Assembly: GCF_005063415.1 (NCBI RefSeq)
Contig: NZ_SUEG01000014.1
Span: 18,010 to 60,371, forward strand
Direction of reading: 5' to 3'
Length of the DNA: 42,362 nucleotides
Source: Mesorhizobium sp.
GTDB lineage: Bacteria; Pseudomonadota; Alphaproteobacteria; Rhizobiales; Rhizobiaceae
Positions within the stretch are counted from its first letter, which is position 1, and each line of letters begins with the position of its first letter. Positions 32,529-41,665 of the stretch are shown here, piece by piece. The translations under genes were made by a program, and so were the position numbers. The notes under the pieces were generated by a model, which searched no databases, was not told the DNA's origin, and saw only the letters and a program-made list of their open reading frames with translations.

Positions 32529-32553
32529 GCCCTTCCCGCACGGCGGGAAGGGC
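32529..32553 (+). promoter_or_regulatory. Strong intercistronic hairpin after the binding-protein gene
   Basis: An 11-bp perfect stem, GCCCTTCCCGC paired with GCGGGAAGGGC, over a 3-nt loop (ACG). No T-run follows, so it is not a classical terminator. Placed after a binding-protein gene and before the permease gene, it probably protects the upstream mRNA and lowers downstream expression, as in many ABC operons. Confidence 0.68.
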
Positions 32554-32648
32554 ATCGGATCGGATGCAGACGGCAAAACAGGTCAACCGCCCTGTTTTGG
32601 CCGGCAGTTTCCAAACGGCGACGGCACCCGATGCGGCCCCGAAATGAA

Positions 32649-33638
32649 ATGGACATGAGCGAGCTTACGCAATCCTCCGCGCCAAGCCGTTTCATCGGCG
32701 GCCAGCTGCTGGGCAGCAGCCAGCTGGTGCTCGGCGTGATCCTGGCCGTGCTCTGCATCGCCATCTCGATTGCGGCGCCGCAATTCTACTCCGAGGCCAA
32801 CATCATCGCCATCCTGCGCCAATGCGCGCTGGTGCTGATCGTTGCCTCCGGCATGACGATGCTGATCATCACCGCGGAGGTCGATCTGTCGGTCGGTGCA
32901 TCGCTGGCTTTTGTCGGCTGCATCGGCATGGCCGTGCTCAATTCGACGCACAGCCTGACGCTCGGGCTGCTGGCGGCGCTCGCCTTTTCCGGTGCGGTCG
33001 GCCTGTTCAACGGCCTGGTTGTCACCAGGCTCAAGGTGAACTCGCTGATCGCCACCATCGGCACCATGATGATGCTGCAGGGCGGCGTCTATCTGTTCAC
33101 CCGCGAAGCGGTGCAGAACCACCACCGGCTTGCAAGCTTCACCGATCTCGGCGCCGGCTATATCGGCGCGATCCCGCTGCCCGTGGTCATTGCCGCGCTG
33201 ATTTTCGCGCTGGCCGCGGCAACGCTGCGCTTCACCACGCTCGGCCGCTATCTCTACGCTGTCGGCGCCAATGAGCGCGCGGTTCGTCTCTCCGGCGTGC
33301 GTTCGGAACGGCTGAAACTGTTCGCCTTCGTCGTTACCGGCCTTTGCGTCGGCGTGGCCGGCATGATCCTGTCGTCGCTGATGAATGCCGGCCAGCCGAC
33401 CGCCGGCCGTGGCTTCGAGCTGACGGTGATTGCCGCCGTCATCCTCGGCGGCACCAGCCTGCTTGGCGGCCGCGGCTCGCTGCTCGGCACGCTGCTTGGA
33501 GTGCTGGTGCTGAAGGTCATCGACAACGGCATCATCATCCTCGGCTGGAACCAGGACCTGCAGATGGTGGTGCCGGGCATCGTCATCATCCTGGCGACCT
33601 ATCTCGACATCGTGCGGAACAGAGCCAATGTCGGTTGA
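32649..33638 (+). CDS. Sugar-type ABC transporter permease 1
   Basis: A 329-residue permease of the RbsC/AraH class with about ten membrane helices. It has ALVLIVASGMTMLIITAEVDLSVGASLA (the conserved GMTxxIxxxxIDLSVG block), NGLVVTRLKVNSLIATIGTMMML, TTLGRYLYAVGANERAVRLSG, then FELTVIAAVILGGTSLLGGRGSLLGT, the EAA-like coupling region. ATGs at 32631, 32649 and 32655 are in frame; 32649 is a compromise since none has a clear ribosome site. It overlaps the ATPase start by 11 bp. Confidence 0.92.
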   Translation: MDMSELTQSSAPSRFIGGQLLGSSQLVLGVILAVLCIAISIAAPQFYSEANIIAILRQCALVLIVASGMTMLIITAEVDLSVGASLAFVGCIGMAVLNSTHSLTLGLLAALAFSGAVGLFNGLVVTRLKVNSLIATIGTMMMLQGGVYLFTREAVQNHHRLASFTDLGAGYIGAIPLPVVIAALIFALAAATLRFTTLGRYLYAVGANERAVRLSGVRSERLKLFAFVVTGLCVGVAGMILSSLMNAGQPTAGRGFELTVIAAVILGGTSLLGGRGSLLGTLLGVLVLKVIDNGIIILGWNQDLQMVVPGIVIILATYLDIVRNRANVG

Positions 33639-35160
33639 TTTCCTTCACCCCGGCGAAACCGTGGCTATCGACAAAAGCGTGCCGGCGCTGGAGATGCGCG
33701 GCATCGGCAAGCGCTTTCCCGGCGTGGTGGCGCTGGACAATGTCGACCTCACCCTGGAGCCGGGCAAGATCCACGCTTTGATGGGCGAGAACGGCGCCGG
33801 CAAGTCGACGCTGATCAAGATCATGGCCGGGGTCTACGGCAAGGATGCCGGCACCGTCCGCCTGCGCGGCCGCGAGGCCGATATCAAGTCGCCGCGCGAC
33901 AGCCTGAAAGAGGGCATCAAGGTGGTGTTCCAGGAGATCGCTCTGATCGCCGAATTCAGCGTCGCCGAAAACATCTTCCTGGAGGGCTATCCGACCGGCA
34001 AAGGCGGCTCGATCGACTGGAAGAAGATCCGTGCCGATGCGGCCGCTCTGTTCAAGCGCATCGGCTTCAACGTCGACCCGGCGGCGCGCACGGGATCGCT
34101 GCCGGTCAGCCAGCAGCAGATGGTCGAGATTGCCCGCGCGCTCGCCCACGAAGCCCGCGTCGTGGTGATGGACGAGCCCACCTCCTCGCTGACGCCGAAC
34201 GAGGTCTCGCTGCTGTTCACCGTCATTCGCCGGCTGGCCGCGCTCGGCATCGCCGTGCTCTATGTCAGCCACAAGCTCGACGAGGTCTTCGAGATCGCCG
34301 ACACCGTGACCGTCCTGCGCGACGGCCGCCATGTCTCGACCAGGCCGATCGGCGAACACACCAACGACACGCTGATCCAGGACATGATCGGCCGGCGCAT
34401 CGAAAACCTGTTCCCGCGCAAGCGCGGCGCGCCGGGCAGCAAGGTCGCGCTTTCCGTTGAAGGGCTCAGCACCGCCAAGAAGCTGAAGGATGTGTCGTTC
34501 GAGGCGCATGCCGGCGAGGTCCTCGGCTTCTTCGGCCTGATGGGGGCCGGCCGGACCGAGCTCGCCAAGGCCATCGTCGGCTACGACCCGATCACTTCCG
34601 GCACCATAGCGGTCGATGGCAGCCGGCTGCTGCCGCATGACACCCACACCGGCGTCCGGCTCGGCATCGGCCTGCTCACCGAGGACCGCAAGAGCGAGGG
34701 GCTGATGGGCGAGTTGCCGGTCTACCAGAATGCCAGCCTCGCCTCACTCAGCGCCTTCGCCAGAATGGGCTTCGTCGACAAGGCCAGCGAACGCAAGGCG
34801 GTGCAGGATTATGTCGACCGTTTCCGCATCCGGACGCCCAGCCTGTTCCAGCAGGTCAAGAACCTGTCCGGCGGTAACCAGCAGAAGGTGCTGATCTCGC
34901 GCTGGCTGATGCGAGGTCTCAAGGTGATCGTCGTCGATGAACCGACCCGCGGCATCGACGTCGGCGCGAAGTCGGAGATTTTTGCGCTCATCGACCGGCT
35001 CGCCGGCGAAGGCCTGGCGGTCGTCATGATGACGTCCGAAATGCCCGAGCTGCTGGGGCTTGCCGACCGCATCGCGGTGATATGCGAAGGCCGCCTCACC
35101 GCGATCATGCCTCGCGACAAGGCCACGCAGGAGAACATCCTCAATGCGGCGATCGGATAG
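33628..35160 (+). CDS. Sugar-type ABC transporter ATP-binding protein (two ABC domains)
   Basis: A 510-residue double ATPase of the RbsA/MglA class. Domain 1 (about 20-255) has GENGAGKST (53-61), the signature region LPVSQQQMVEIARAL and VVVMDEPTSSL. Domain 2 has a degenerate Walker A (GLMGAGRTEL), a full signature LSGGNQQKVLISRWL and VIVVDEPTRGID. This asymmetry is normal for the class. It drives import with the two permeases. Its start overlaps permease 1, and the second permease follows at 35220. Confidence 0.95.
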   Translation: MSVDFLHPGETVAIDKSVPALEMRGIGKRFPGVVALDNVDLTLEPGKIHALMGENGAGKSTLIKIMAGVYGKDAGTVRLRGREADIKSPRDSLKEGIKVVFQEIALIAEFSVAENIFLEGYPTGKGGSIDWKKIRADAAALFKRIGFNVDPAARTGSLPVSQQQMVEIARALAHEARVVVMDEPTSSLTPNEVSLLFTVIRRLAALGIAVLYVSHKLDEVFEIADTVTVLRDGRHVSTRPIGEHTNDTLIQDMIGRRIENLFPRKRGAPGSKVALSVEGLSTAKKLKDVSFEAHAGEVLGFFGLMGAGRTELAKAIVGYDPITSGTIAVDGSRLLPHDTHTGVRLGIGLLTEDRKSEGLMGELPVYQNASLASLSAFARMGFVDKASERKAVQDYVDRFRIRTPSLFQQVKNLSGGNQQKVLISRWLMRGLKVIVVDEPTRGIDVGAKSEIFALIDRLAGEGLAVVMMTSEMPELLGLADRIAVICEGRLTAIMPRDKATQENILNAAIG

Positions 35161-35219
35161 ATGATGCTTCGCGACAGCATTCCCTGTCATTCGGCCGACG
35201 CTTTCGAAGGGACCAAGCG

Positions 35220-36215
35220 ATGAGCCTGGTAAGCACCGACACCATGAAACCTGGGCCGTCCATGCTGGCGCGGCTCGTCGCGCGGCAGGAATTGGCATTG
35301 CTCCTCTGCCTCATCCTGGTGATCGCGTTCTTTTCCTTCACCGCCGAGAATTTCTTCTCGGTGCGCAACATCACCAATGTGCTCGGTCAGGCTTCGCTGG
35401 CGCTGACCGCCGGCATCGGCTGCGCCATCGTCTTCATGTCCGGCGAGGTCGACATCTCGATAGGCTCGCTGCTGGCGACCATCGCGCTGCCGCTGATCAT
35501 CATCATGAACGACACGAATTCGCTTGTGCTCGGCATCGGCGGTGCGCTGCTGTTCGGGCTGATCATCGGCGTTGTGAACGGCTATCTGACTGCCTATGCC
35601 GGCATCAACTCGCTGATCGTGACCCTGGGCACGATGTTCATCATGCGCGGCGGCGTTTATCTCTATACCGGCCAGCGCGCCATTCCAGACGATGCCGCGC
35701 TCGACAGCTTCATCGCGCTGTCGGACGGCCGCCTGTTCAATATCATTCCCTATTCGGCGGTTATCGCCATCGTCCTGCTCGCCGTCTTCGCCTACATGAT
35801 GCAGCACCGGCCGTTCGGACGACAGATCTATGCCGTCGGCGGCAATCCGGAAGTGGCACGGCTGGCAGGTTACGACGTGCGCCGCGTCAAGTTCATCTGC
35901 TTCATCATCAGCGCGCTGCTGGCAACGGTAGCCGGCATCATCCTGGCAGCCCGCGTCGGTTCGGCGCAGCATACGGCCGGGCTGAATTTCGAGTTCCAGG
36001 TCGTCGCCGCCACCGTGCTCGGCGGGGTGAGCCTTGCCGGCGGCATCGGCAGCCTGACCGGCATGGCGCTCGGCGTGCTGATCCTGCAGTTCCTGTCCAA
36101 CGGGCTGCGCGGTCTCGGCCTGCCGACCGAGTGGCAACTGGTCATCACCGGCATGATCATCATTGCCGCCGTCGCCTTCGACGAAGCAAAGCGCCGGCGC
36201 GCCATTGGAGGCTGA
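35220..36215 (+). CDS. Sugar-type ABC transporter permease 2
   Basis: A 331-residue second RbsC-class permease: SLALTAGIGCAIVFMSGEVDISIGSLLA, NGYLTAYAGINSLIVTLGTMFI, RPFGRQIYAVGGNPEVARLAGYD and FQVVAATVLGGVSLAGGIGS. The start is at 35220 with GAAGGGA upstream; ATGATG at 35161 is out of place. Two different permeases around one double ATPase imply a heterodimeric channel. The next gene starts one bp after its stop, with GGAGG inside its 3' end. Confidence 0.93.
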   Translation: MSLVSTDTMKPGPSMLARLVARQELALLLCLILVIAFFSFTAENFFSVRNITNVLGQASLALTAGIGCAIVFMSGEVDISIGSLLATIALPLIIIMNDTNSLVLGIGGALLFGLIIGVVNGYLTAYAGINSLIVTLGTMFIMRGGVYLYTGQRAIPDDAALDSFIALSDGRLFNIIPYSAVIAIVLLAVFAYMMQHRPFGRQIYAVGGNPEVARLAGYDVRRVKFICFIISALLATVAGIILAARVGSAQHTAGLNFEFQVVAATVLGGVSLAGGIGSLTGMALGVLILQFLSNGLRGLGLPTEWQLVITGMIIIAAVAFDEAKRRRAIGG

Positions 36216-36216
36216 T

Positions 36217-37002
36217 ATGGATCGTCTCAAAGGGAAAACCGCAATCGTTACCGGCGCCGCCGACGGCATCGGCCATGCGATCAGCGAGGCGATGGCAAGG
36301 GAAGGCGCGCACGTCTTCCTCGGCGACATCGCCGACGAGAAGGGTGAAAAATTCGCCGCGGAACTGCGCACCGCCGGCCATCGCGCCGACTACGTCCATT
36401 GCGACGTGGCGGAGGAGGCCGACATCGCCGCCCTGATCGACGCAGCCGTCGGCAAGACCGGCCATCTCGATATTCTCGTCAACAATGCCGCCATCGCCAT
36501 CGGCGGCATGCCGGTTCACGAAATGAGCGACGAGCAGTGGCACCGGCTGATCGCGGTCAACCTGACCAGCGTGTTCCGCGGCTGCAAATATGCGCTGCCG
36601 CACATGATCGCGCAGAAATCGGGCTCGATCGTCAACATGGCCTCGGCACAAGGGCATATAGGGCTCGACGGCTGGACCGCCTATGCCGGCGCCAAGGGTG
36701 CGGTGATGGCGATGACGCGCCAGATGGCGGTCGAGTTCGGCCCGCTCAACATCCGCGTCAACTCGATCTCGCCCGGCACCATCAACACGCCGATGAACGA
36801 CAAGTTGGTCAAGGAGATCGGCGGCAATCTCGCCAAGGCCTGGGTCAAGATGCACCCGCTCGGCCGCATCGGCAAACCGTCCGAAGTGGCCGAAGCCGCC
36901 GTCTATCTGGCCTCCGACGCTGCCGGCTTCACCACCGGCACCGACCTGCGCGTCGACGGCGGCCTCACCGCAGCACCCCGCTACGTACCCGACCTACTTT
37001 GA
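36217..37002 (+). CDS. Short-chain dehydrogenase/reductase (SDR)
   Basis: A 261-residue classical SDR. The NAD(P) loop is TGAADGIG (12-19), NNAA is at 89-92, AVNLTS at 113-118, and the catalytic Ser143, Tyr156 and Lys160 are in SAQG and YAGAK. Asp38, in GDIAD, after the second beta strand favours NAD over NADP. Substrate is unknown; in this cluster it would oxidise a hydroxyl of the imported compound. GGAGG five nt before the ATG fixes the start, and it is coupled to permease 2. Confidence 0.94.
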   Translation: MDRLKGKTAIVTGAADGIGHAISEAMAREGAHVFLGDIADEKGEKFAAELRTAGHRADYVHCDVAEEADIAALIDAAVGKTGHLDILVNNAAIAIGGMPVHEMSDEQWHRLIAVNLTSVFRGCKYALPHMIAQKSGSIVNMASAQGHIGLDGWTAYAGAKGAVMAMTRQMAVEFGPLNIRVNSISPGTINTPMNDKLVKEIGGNLAKAWVKMHPLGRIGKPSEVAEAAVYLASDAAGFTTGTDLRVDGGLTAAPRYVPDLL

Positions 37003-37019
37003 CAACCAACGAGACAAAA

Positions 37020-38225
37020 ATGAACAAGGCCCTCGAAGGCGTCCGCATTCTCGATTTCAGCCATCTGCTGCAAGGGCCGTTCGCCACGCAGCTGCTCGGC
37101 GACATGGGCGCCGACATCATCAAGATCGAGCGTGCCGGCGCCGGCGACATGTTCCGCGGCATGACTTTCTTCGCCAAATGGGTCGGCGGCTCCGAAAGCC
37201 CGAATTTCCTCGCCTGGAACCGCAACAAGCGCTCCATCGCGCTCAACCTGAAAAGCCGCAAGGTGCATGCCATCATCATGGACATGGCCAAGAAGGCGGA
37301 TGTGGTGGTGCAGAATTTCCGCCCCGGCGTGCTCGCCAGGCTCGGCTATGGCTACGAGGATTTCAGGGCGGTCAATCCCGGCATCATCTATTGCTCGGGC
37401 TCCGGCTATGGCGAGGAAGGCCCCTATGTCGAGCGTCCCGGTCAGGACATGCTGATCCAGGGACTGTCCGGGCTGATCTCCAACAGCGGCCGCGGCGATC
37501 AGGCTCCTGTTCCGGCCGGCGCCGGCCTGGCCGACCAGATCGGCGCCATGAACATGGTCTACGGCATCCTGTCGGCGCTCTACTATCGCGAGAAGACCGG
37601 CAAGGGCCAGAAGATCGAGGTCAATCTGCTCGCCGGCATGCTGGCGCATCTCAATCAGGAATATGTCGCCGTGCTCAATCTCGGCGAGGATTTCGTGCGC
37701 CCGAATTCAGGCATCGGCCACCCCGGCATGCAGGCGCCGTTCGGTATCTACGAAGCGAAGGACGGCGGCTATGTGTCGATCGCCATGAGCCCGTTCAAGA
37801 CGCTGTATGAAGTGCTGGAGGCGCCGCAGCTTGCCGTCTACGACGATCTGAAGACGCTGTTCGACAAACGCGACGAGGTGTTCGACAAGGTCAACGCCGA
37901 GACCAGGAAGTTTGCGACGCAAGACCTGCTGGCGCGGCTGCTGGCGGCCGACATCTGGTGTGCCGAGGTGAAGGACATCCGCCGCGCAGCCGAGGACCCG
38001 CAGGTCAAGCACCTGGGCATGATCACCAGCTACGATCATCCGCGCGGCGGCAAGGTCAGGGTGGTCGCACCGGCAGTCAAGATGAGCGAGACGCCGGCCA
38101 CCATAGAGCGGCCGGCGCCGCTGGTCGGCCAGCATGGCCGCGAGATACTGGCCGAGTTCGGCCTCTCCAGCGGCGAGATTGCAGCACTTGAGGCGTCCGG
38201 CGACATGACCGTGGATGCTGCCTGA
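37020..38225 (+). CDS. CaiB/BaiF (family III) CoA-transferase
   Basis: A 401-residue family III CoA-transferase. It begins ALEGVRILDFSHLLQGPFATQLLGDMGADIIKIE. The catalytic Asp143 lies in GQDMLIQGLSG, matching the acylated Asp of formyl-CoA transferase. FGIYEAKDGGYVSIAM and VGQHGREILAEFG are family blocks. It moves CoA between carboxylic acids; donor and acceptor are unknown. The ATG is at 37020 with GAG-type ribosome pairing. The gene is two bp from the enoyl-CoA hydratase gene. Confidence 0.94.
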   Translation: MNKALEGVRILDFSHLLQGPFATQLLGDMGADIIKIERAGAGDMFRGMTFFAKWVGGSESPNFLAWNRNKRSIALNLKSRKVHAIIMDMAKKADVVVQNFRPGVLARLGYGYEDFRAVNPGIIYCSGSGYGEEGPYVERPGQDMLIQGLSGLISNSGRGDQAPVPAGAGLADQIGAMNMVYGILSALYYREKTGKGQKIEVNLLAGMLAHLNQEYVAVLNLGEDFVRPNSGIGHPGMQAPFGIYEAKDGGYVSIAMSPFKTLYEVLEAPQLAVYDDLKTLFDKRDEVFDKVNAETRKFATQDLLARLLAADIWCAEVKDIRRAAEDPQVKHLGMITSYDHPRGGKVRVVAPAVKMSETPATIERPAPLVGQHGREILAEFGLSSGEIAALEASGDMTVDAA

Positions 38226-38227
38226 CG

Positions 38228-39013
38228 ATGAGCGTTTACCAGACACTCACCTTGGAGATATCCGGGCGCGTCGCAGTCGTCACCTTCCGGCGCGCCGATC
38301 AGCTCAACGCCATGAACCGGCTGATGCAAAGCGAGATCACCGAGGTTTTCGAGGCGCTGTCGCGGGATGACGGGGTCGGCGCGATCGTGGTGACTGGCGA
38401 GGGGCGCGGCTTCATGGCCGGCGCCGACATCAAGGAATATGCCGCCCAGACAGCTATCGAGTTCGACGCCTTCCAGATGGCGGGCACGCGCATGTATGCG
38501 GCGGTCGAGAACAACCGCAAGCCGGTCATCGCCGCGGTCAACGGCTTTGCGCTCGGCGGTGGCATGGAGCTGGTGCTGTGCTGCGACATCGTCATCGCCA
38601 ACCAGTTCGCGAAGCTCGGCCTGCCCGAGATCAAGCTCGGGCTGGTCCCCGGCGGCGGCGGCACGCAGCGCAGCGTCCAAAAGCTCGGCCGCAACCGCGC
38701 CAATTTGCTGCTGATGACCGGCGCCATCGTGCCGGCTTCCGAGTTCGTCGGCGCCGGGCTGGTCAACGAGATCGTCGATGCCGAAAGGCTGATGCCGCGG
38801 GCGCTGGAACTCGCCGAGATGATCGCCGCCGAACCGGCCGCAGCGATCGAGGGGCTGAAAGCGCTGACAGCGCATGCCGTGTCGGGCGATCTGGCCGGCG
38901 GTCTTGCCATGGAGCGCGATGTCCTGGGTGGCCTGTACCGCAGTGAGATCGGCCAGCGTCGCGTCAAGGAATTTGCTGAAAAGAGCGCGGCGCGGCCGAA
39001 GGCTGCGAAATGA
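38228..39013 (+). CDS. Enoyl-CoA hydratase/isomerase family protein
   Basis: A 261-residue crotonase. The oxyanion-hole segments are FMAGADIKE (62-70) and GFALGGGMEL (106-115). Both catalytic Glu of classical hydratases are present, Glu114 (GGGMEL) and Glu134 (LPEIKLG), so hydration of a 2-enoyl-CoA is likely. It starts two bp after the CoA-transferase stop and overlaps the next gene by four bp (ATGA). Substrate unknown. Confidence 0.93.
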   Translation: MSVYQTLTLEISGRVAVVTFRRADQLNAMNRLMQSEITEVFEALSRDDGVGAIVVTGEGRGFMAGADIKEYAAQTAIEFDAFQMAGTRMYAAVENNRKPVIAAVNGFALGGGMELVLCCDIVIANQFAKLGLPEIKLGLVPGGGGTQRSVQKLGRNRANLLLMTGAIVPASEFVGAGLVNEIVDAERLMPRALELAEMIAAEPAAAIEGLKALTAHAVSGDLAGGLAMERDVLGGLYRSEIGQRRVKEFAEKSAARPKAAK

Positions 39014-40785
39014 CGTCCCTGGTCAAGCCGAACCGGCCGCGCTTCACCGATGTCGAGGGCCTGGCTGCGATGGTCGGCGGCGGCGACGTCTTCGGTGTCG
39101 GTGGCCATCATTTTGCCCGGCTGCCGATCGCCTTGTTGCGGGCCATCGCCCGCTCGGGCGTCAAGCACCTTCGCTATGTCTGCTGGGCCGGCGGCCTGCC
39201 ACTCGAACTGCTTCTCGAAGCGAATGCCGTGGCGGAGGTCGATATCTGCTTTTCGAGCCTCGATATTTTTGGCTTGCCGCCGCGCTTCCGCGCGGCTGCC
39301 GAGACCAATGCCGTGCCGGTCCGCGACTGGACGGCGCTGGCCATGATCCAGGCGTTGCGGGCCGCGCAGCAGAACCTGCCGTCGCTGCCGTTTCAGCTTC
39401 CGGAGGGTTCGGGCATGCTGGCGCGCGTGCCCGGCGCGATCGCCGTGCCCGATCCGATCGCGGGAATCACGACCGGGATCATCCCGGCCTTGCGGCTCGA
39501 TACGTTCGTCGTCCATGCCCAGCGTGCCGACGAGAGCGGCAATGTCCAGATCATCGGGCCACGAGCGCTGGATTTCGCCATGGCCGGCGCGGCGCGCCAG
39601 GTGCTGGTCACGGTCGAGGAAATCGTCCCGGTCGGAGCGCTGCGGCATGACGGCCGGCAGAGCATTTTGACCCGCAATCAGGTGTCGGCCATAGCGCTGG
39701 CGCCAGGCGGCGCCTATCCCGCCTCCTGCCTGCCATTCTACGTGACGGATTATCAAGCGTTGGCGGGGGCGTTCGCGGCCAAGGAAATACCTTTGTCGGA
39801 CAGCCTGAGTATGCCTTCGGAAGGCATGCCGGAGCGGGTTCAAGACGCTGCAAAAGTCCGCGCTGAAACAGTCCTCGCAATGCCCGGGCTCATGCACGGC
39901 GAAAAGGAGCCGTCCATCGACGAGATCATCGCCGCCCGCATCGCTGCCGAGCTCGACAATGAGAGCTTTGCCAGTGCCGGCGCGGTGTCGCCGCTGGCCA
40001 ATGTCGCCTACCGGCTGGCCAAGGCGACGCACGCGCCGGACATGATCATCGCCACCATGAGTTGCGGCCATCTCGACATAGCGCCGAGCCCGATGATCCT
40101 GTCGCTGATCGAAAGCCTAGATTGCGAGACGGCGGTGGCCCATGCCGGCGGCGACGACACCTATTCGACCTATTACCAGGCCGGCGCAGTGACGCATGAG
40201 ATTGTCGGTGCCGCACAGGTCGACCGCCGTGGGCGCGTCAACACCATTGCGCTGCGCAAGCGCGACGGCAGCCTCATCCGGCTGCCCGGGCAAGGCGGCA
40301 TGGCCGATGTCGCCAACATGCATCGCGATTATCTGCTCTACGTCCCCCGCCATTCCGTGCAGTCGCTGGTCGAGGCGGTCGAGATTGCCAGCTCGGCGCG
40401 CGGCCTGCTGACACAAGCCGAACGCGAGCCGATGGGCTATCGGACCGGCGCGGCATTGGTGTTCACCGACCTTTGCATCTTTCGGCTCGACCGGCAGAGC
40501 CGGCAATTGGCCGTCATCGAGACCATGCCGGGCGTGACGCGCCAGCAGGTCCAGGATGCCACCGGCTTTGCCCTGACATTCGATGCCGATTGCCGCGAGG
40601 TTGCGCTGCCCTCGAACGAGACGCTCGACATCCTGCGAAACCGCATCGACCCGCTCGGCCTGCGGCGCCTCGAATTCGTCAGCGCCAAGGAGCGCGGCGC
40701 GCTGATTGCCGAGATCCTGGCGGCCGACCGGCTGATGGTCGAGCGCTGTATTGCCGCGCAGCGGTCGCATACCGCAACAGGCTGA
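39010..40785 (+). CDS. Fused family I CoA-transferase-like protein
   Basis: A 591-residue protein with two CoA-transferase-like halves in one chain. The alpha-like half (1-295) has GDVFGVGGHHFARLPIALL, CWAGGLPLELLLEA, FVVHAQRADESGNVQIIG and ILTRNQVSAIALAPGGAYPASC. The beta-like half (about 300-591) has IIAARIAAELDNESFASAGA, AGGDDTYSTYYQAGAV and LIRLPGQGGMADVANMHRD. At the site of the catalytic Glu-x-Gly of such enzymes the sequence is ATMSCGH (348-354), so the Glu seems replaced by Ser351. It may be a non-transferase hydrolase or lyase of the IpdAB type. It is coupled to the hydratase gene by ATGA. Confidence 0.88.
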   Translation: MTSLVKPNRPRFTDVEGLAAMVGGGDVFGVGGHHFARLPIALLRAIARSGVKHLRYVCWAGGLPLELLLEANAVAEVDICFSSLDIFGLPPRFRAAAETNAVPVRDWTALAMIQALRAAQQNLPSLPFQLPEGSGMLARVPGAIAVPDPIAGITTGIIPALRLDTFVVHAQRADESGNVQIIGPRALDFAMAGAARQVLVTVEEIVPVGALRHDGRQSILTRNQVSAIALAPGGAYPASCLPFYVTDYQALAGAFAAKEIPLSDSLSMPSEGMPERVQDAAKVRAETVLAMPGLMHGEKEPSIDEIIAARIAAELDNESFASAGAVSPLANVAYRLAKATHAPDMIIATMSCGHLDIAPSPMILSLIESLDCETAVAHAGGDDTYSTYYQAGAVTHEIVGAAQVDRRGRVNTIALRKRDGSLIRLPGQGGMADVANMHRDYLLYVPRHSVQSLVEAVEIASSARGLLTQAEREPMGYRTGAALVFTDLCIFRLDRQSRQLAVIETMPGVTRQQVQDATGFALTFDADCREVALPSNETLDILRNRIDPLGLRRLEFVSAKERGALIAEILAADRLMVERCIAAQRSHTATG

Positions 40786-40799
40786 AGAGGGGGCGGCGC

Positions 40800-41633
40800 A
40801 TGGCAAAGCCGTTGCTCGAAATGTCGGCCGCGAAGGTCTTCTTCGATGGCATCTTCACCAGCCCGCGCGTCGCCCATCCGGAAGGCGTGGCCATCCATCG
40901 CGACGGCTCGATCTGGTGCGGCACCGAAACCGGCGACCTGCTGCGCCTCGCCGCCGATGGCAGCTCGGTCGAACGCATGGGCGGCACGGAGGGCTTTCTG
41001 CTCGGCATCGCCTTCGATAGCGCGGGAAACTGTTTTGCCTGCGATTTGAGACATTCGGCGATCTTTCGCTGGAATGCCGGAACGGGTCATATGGAACGCT
41101 TCGCCTCGGCTGGCATCCGCGTGCCGAACTATCCGATCGTCGACGAGACACGAGGCTGGCTCTACGTGTCGGACAGCGTAGGCGAAGACAACCGCTCCGG
41201 CATTTTTCGCTTCGATTTGAAGGCCGGCGAAGGCGGCCTGTGGTGTAGCGAGACCATGGCTTTCGCCAACGGCATGGCGATGGCGCCGGGTGGCAATGGG
41301 CTTTACCTCGTGGAAAGCCATGCAGCCTGCGTCAGCTATGTGCCGATCCGTGCCGACGGCACGGCAGGACCTCGCCAGCTCGTCGTGGACCGCGTGAATA
41401 ACGTCCCCGATGGCGTCGCCGTCGGGCCGGACGGGTCGCTGTTCATCTCGTGCTACGAGCCGAGCCGCATCTATCGTTGGCGAAAAGATAGCGGGCTCGA
41501 GGTGCTGATCGAGGATCCGGCGGCAACGACGCTCGCCCATCCCACCAACATCGCCTTCAAGGGCGACAAGCTGTACACCGCAAATCTCGGCCGCTGGCAC
41601 ATCACCGAGATCGACTTGAGGGCGATTTCCTAG
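40800..41633 (+). CDS. SMP-30/gluconolactonase family protein
   Basis: A 277-residue beta-propeller lactonase. The metal ligands of the family are present: Glu28 (HPEG), Asn110 (VPNYP region), Asn157 (FANGMA) and Asp204 (VPDGVAV). Repeated strands such as IFRFDLKAGEGG and SYVPIRADGTAG fit the six-bladed fold. It would open a lactone made by the SDR. The ATG at 40800 has GGGGG upstream and lies 14 bp after the CoA-transferase-like gene. It is the last gene of the cluster. No signal peptide is seen. Confidence 0.92.
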   Translation: MAKPLLEMSAAKVFFDGIFTSPRVAHPEGVAIHRDGSIWCGTETGDLLRLAADGSSVERMGGTEGFLLGIAFDSAGNCFACDLRHSAIFRWNAGTGHMERFASAGIRVPNYPIVDETRGWLYVSDSVGEDNRSGIFRFDLKAGEGGLWCSETMAFANGMAMAPGGNGLYLVESHAACVSYVPIRADGTAGPRQLVVDRVNNVPDGVAVGPDGSLFISCYEPSRIYRWRKDSGLEVLIEDPAATTLAHPTNIAFKGDKLYTANLGRWHITEIDLRAIS

Positions 41634-41665
41634 ATCGGGCCGAAGCGGGCGGCGCTCGCCATGGG

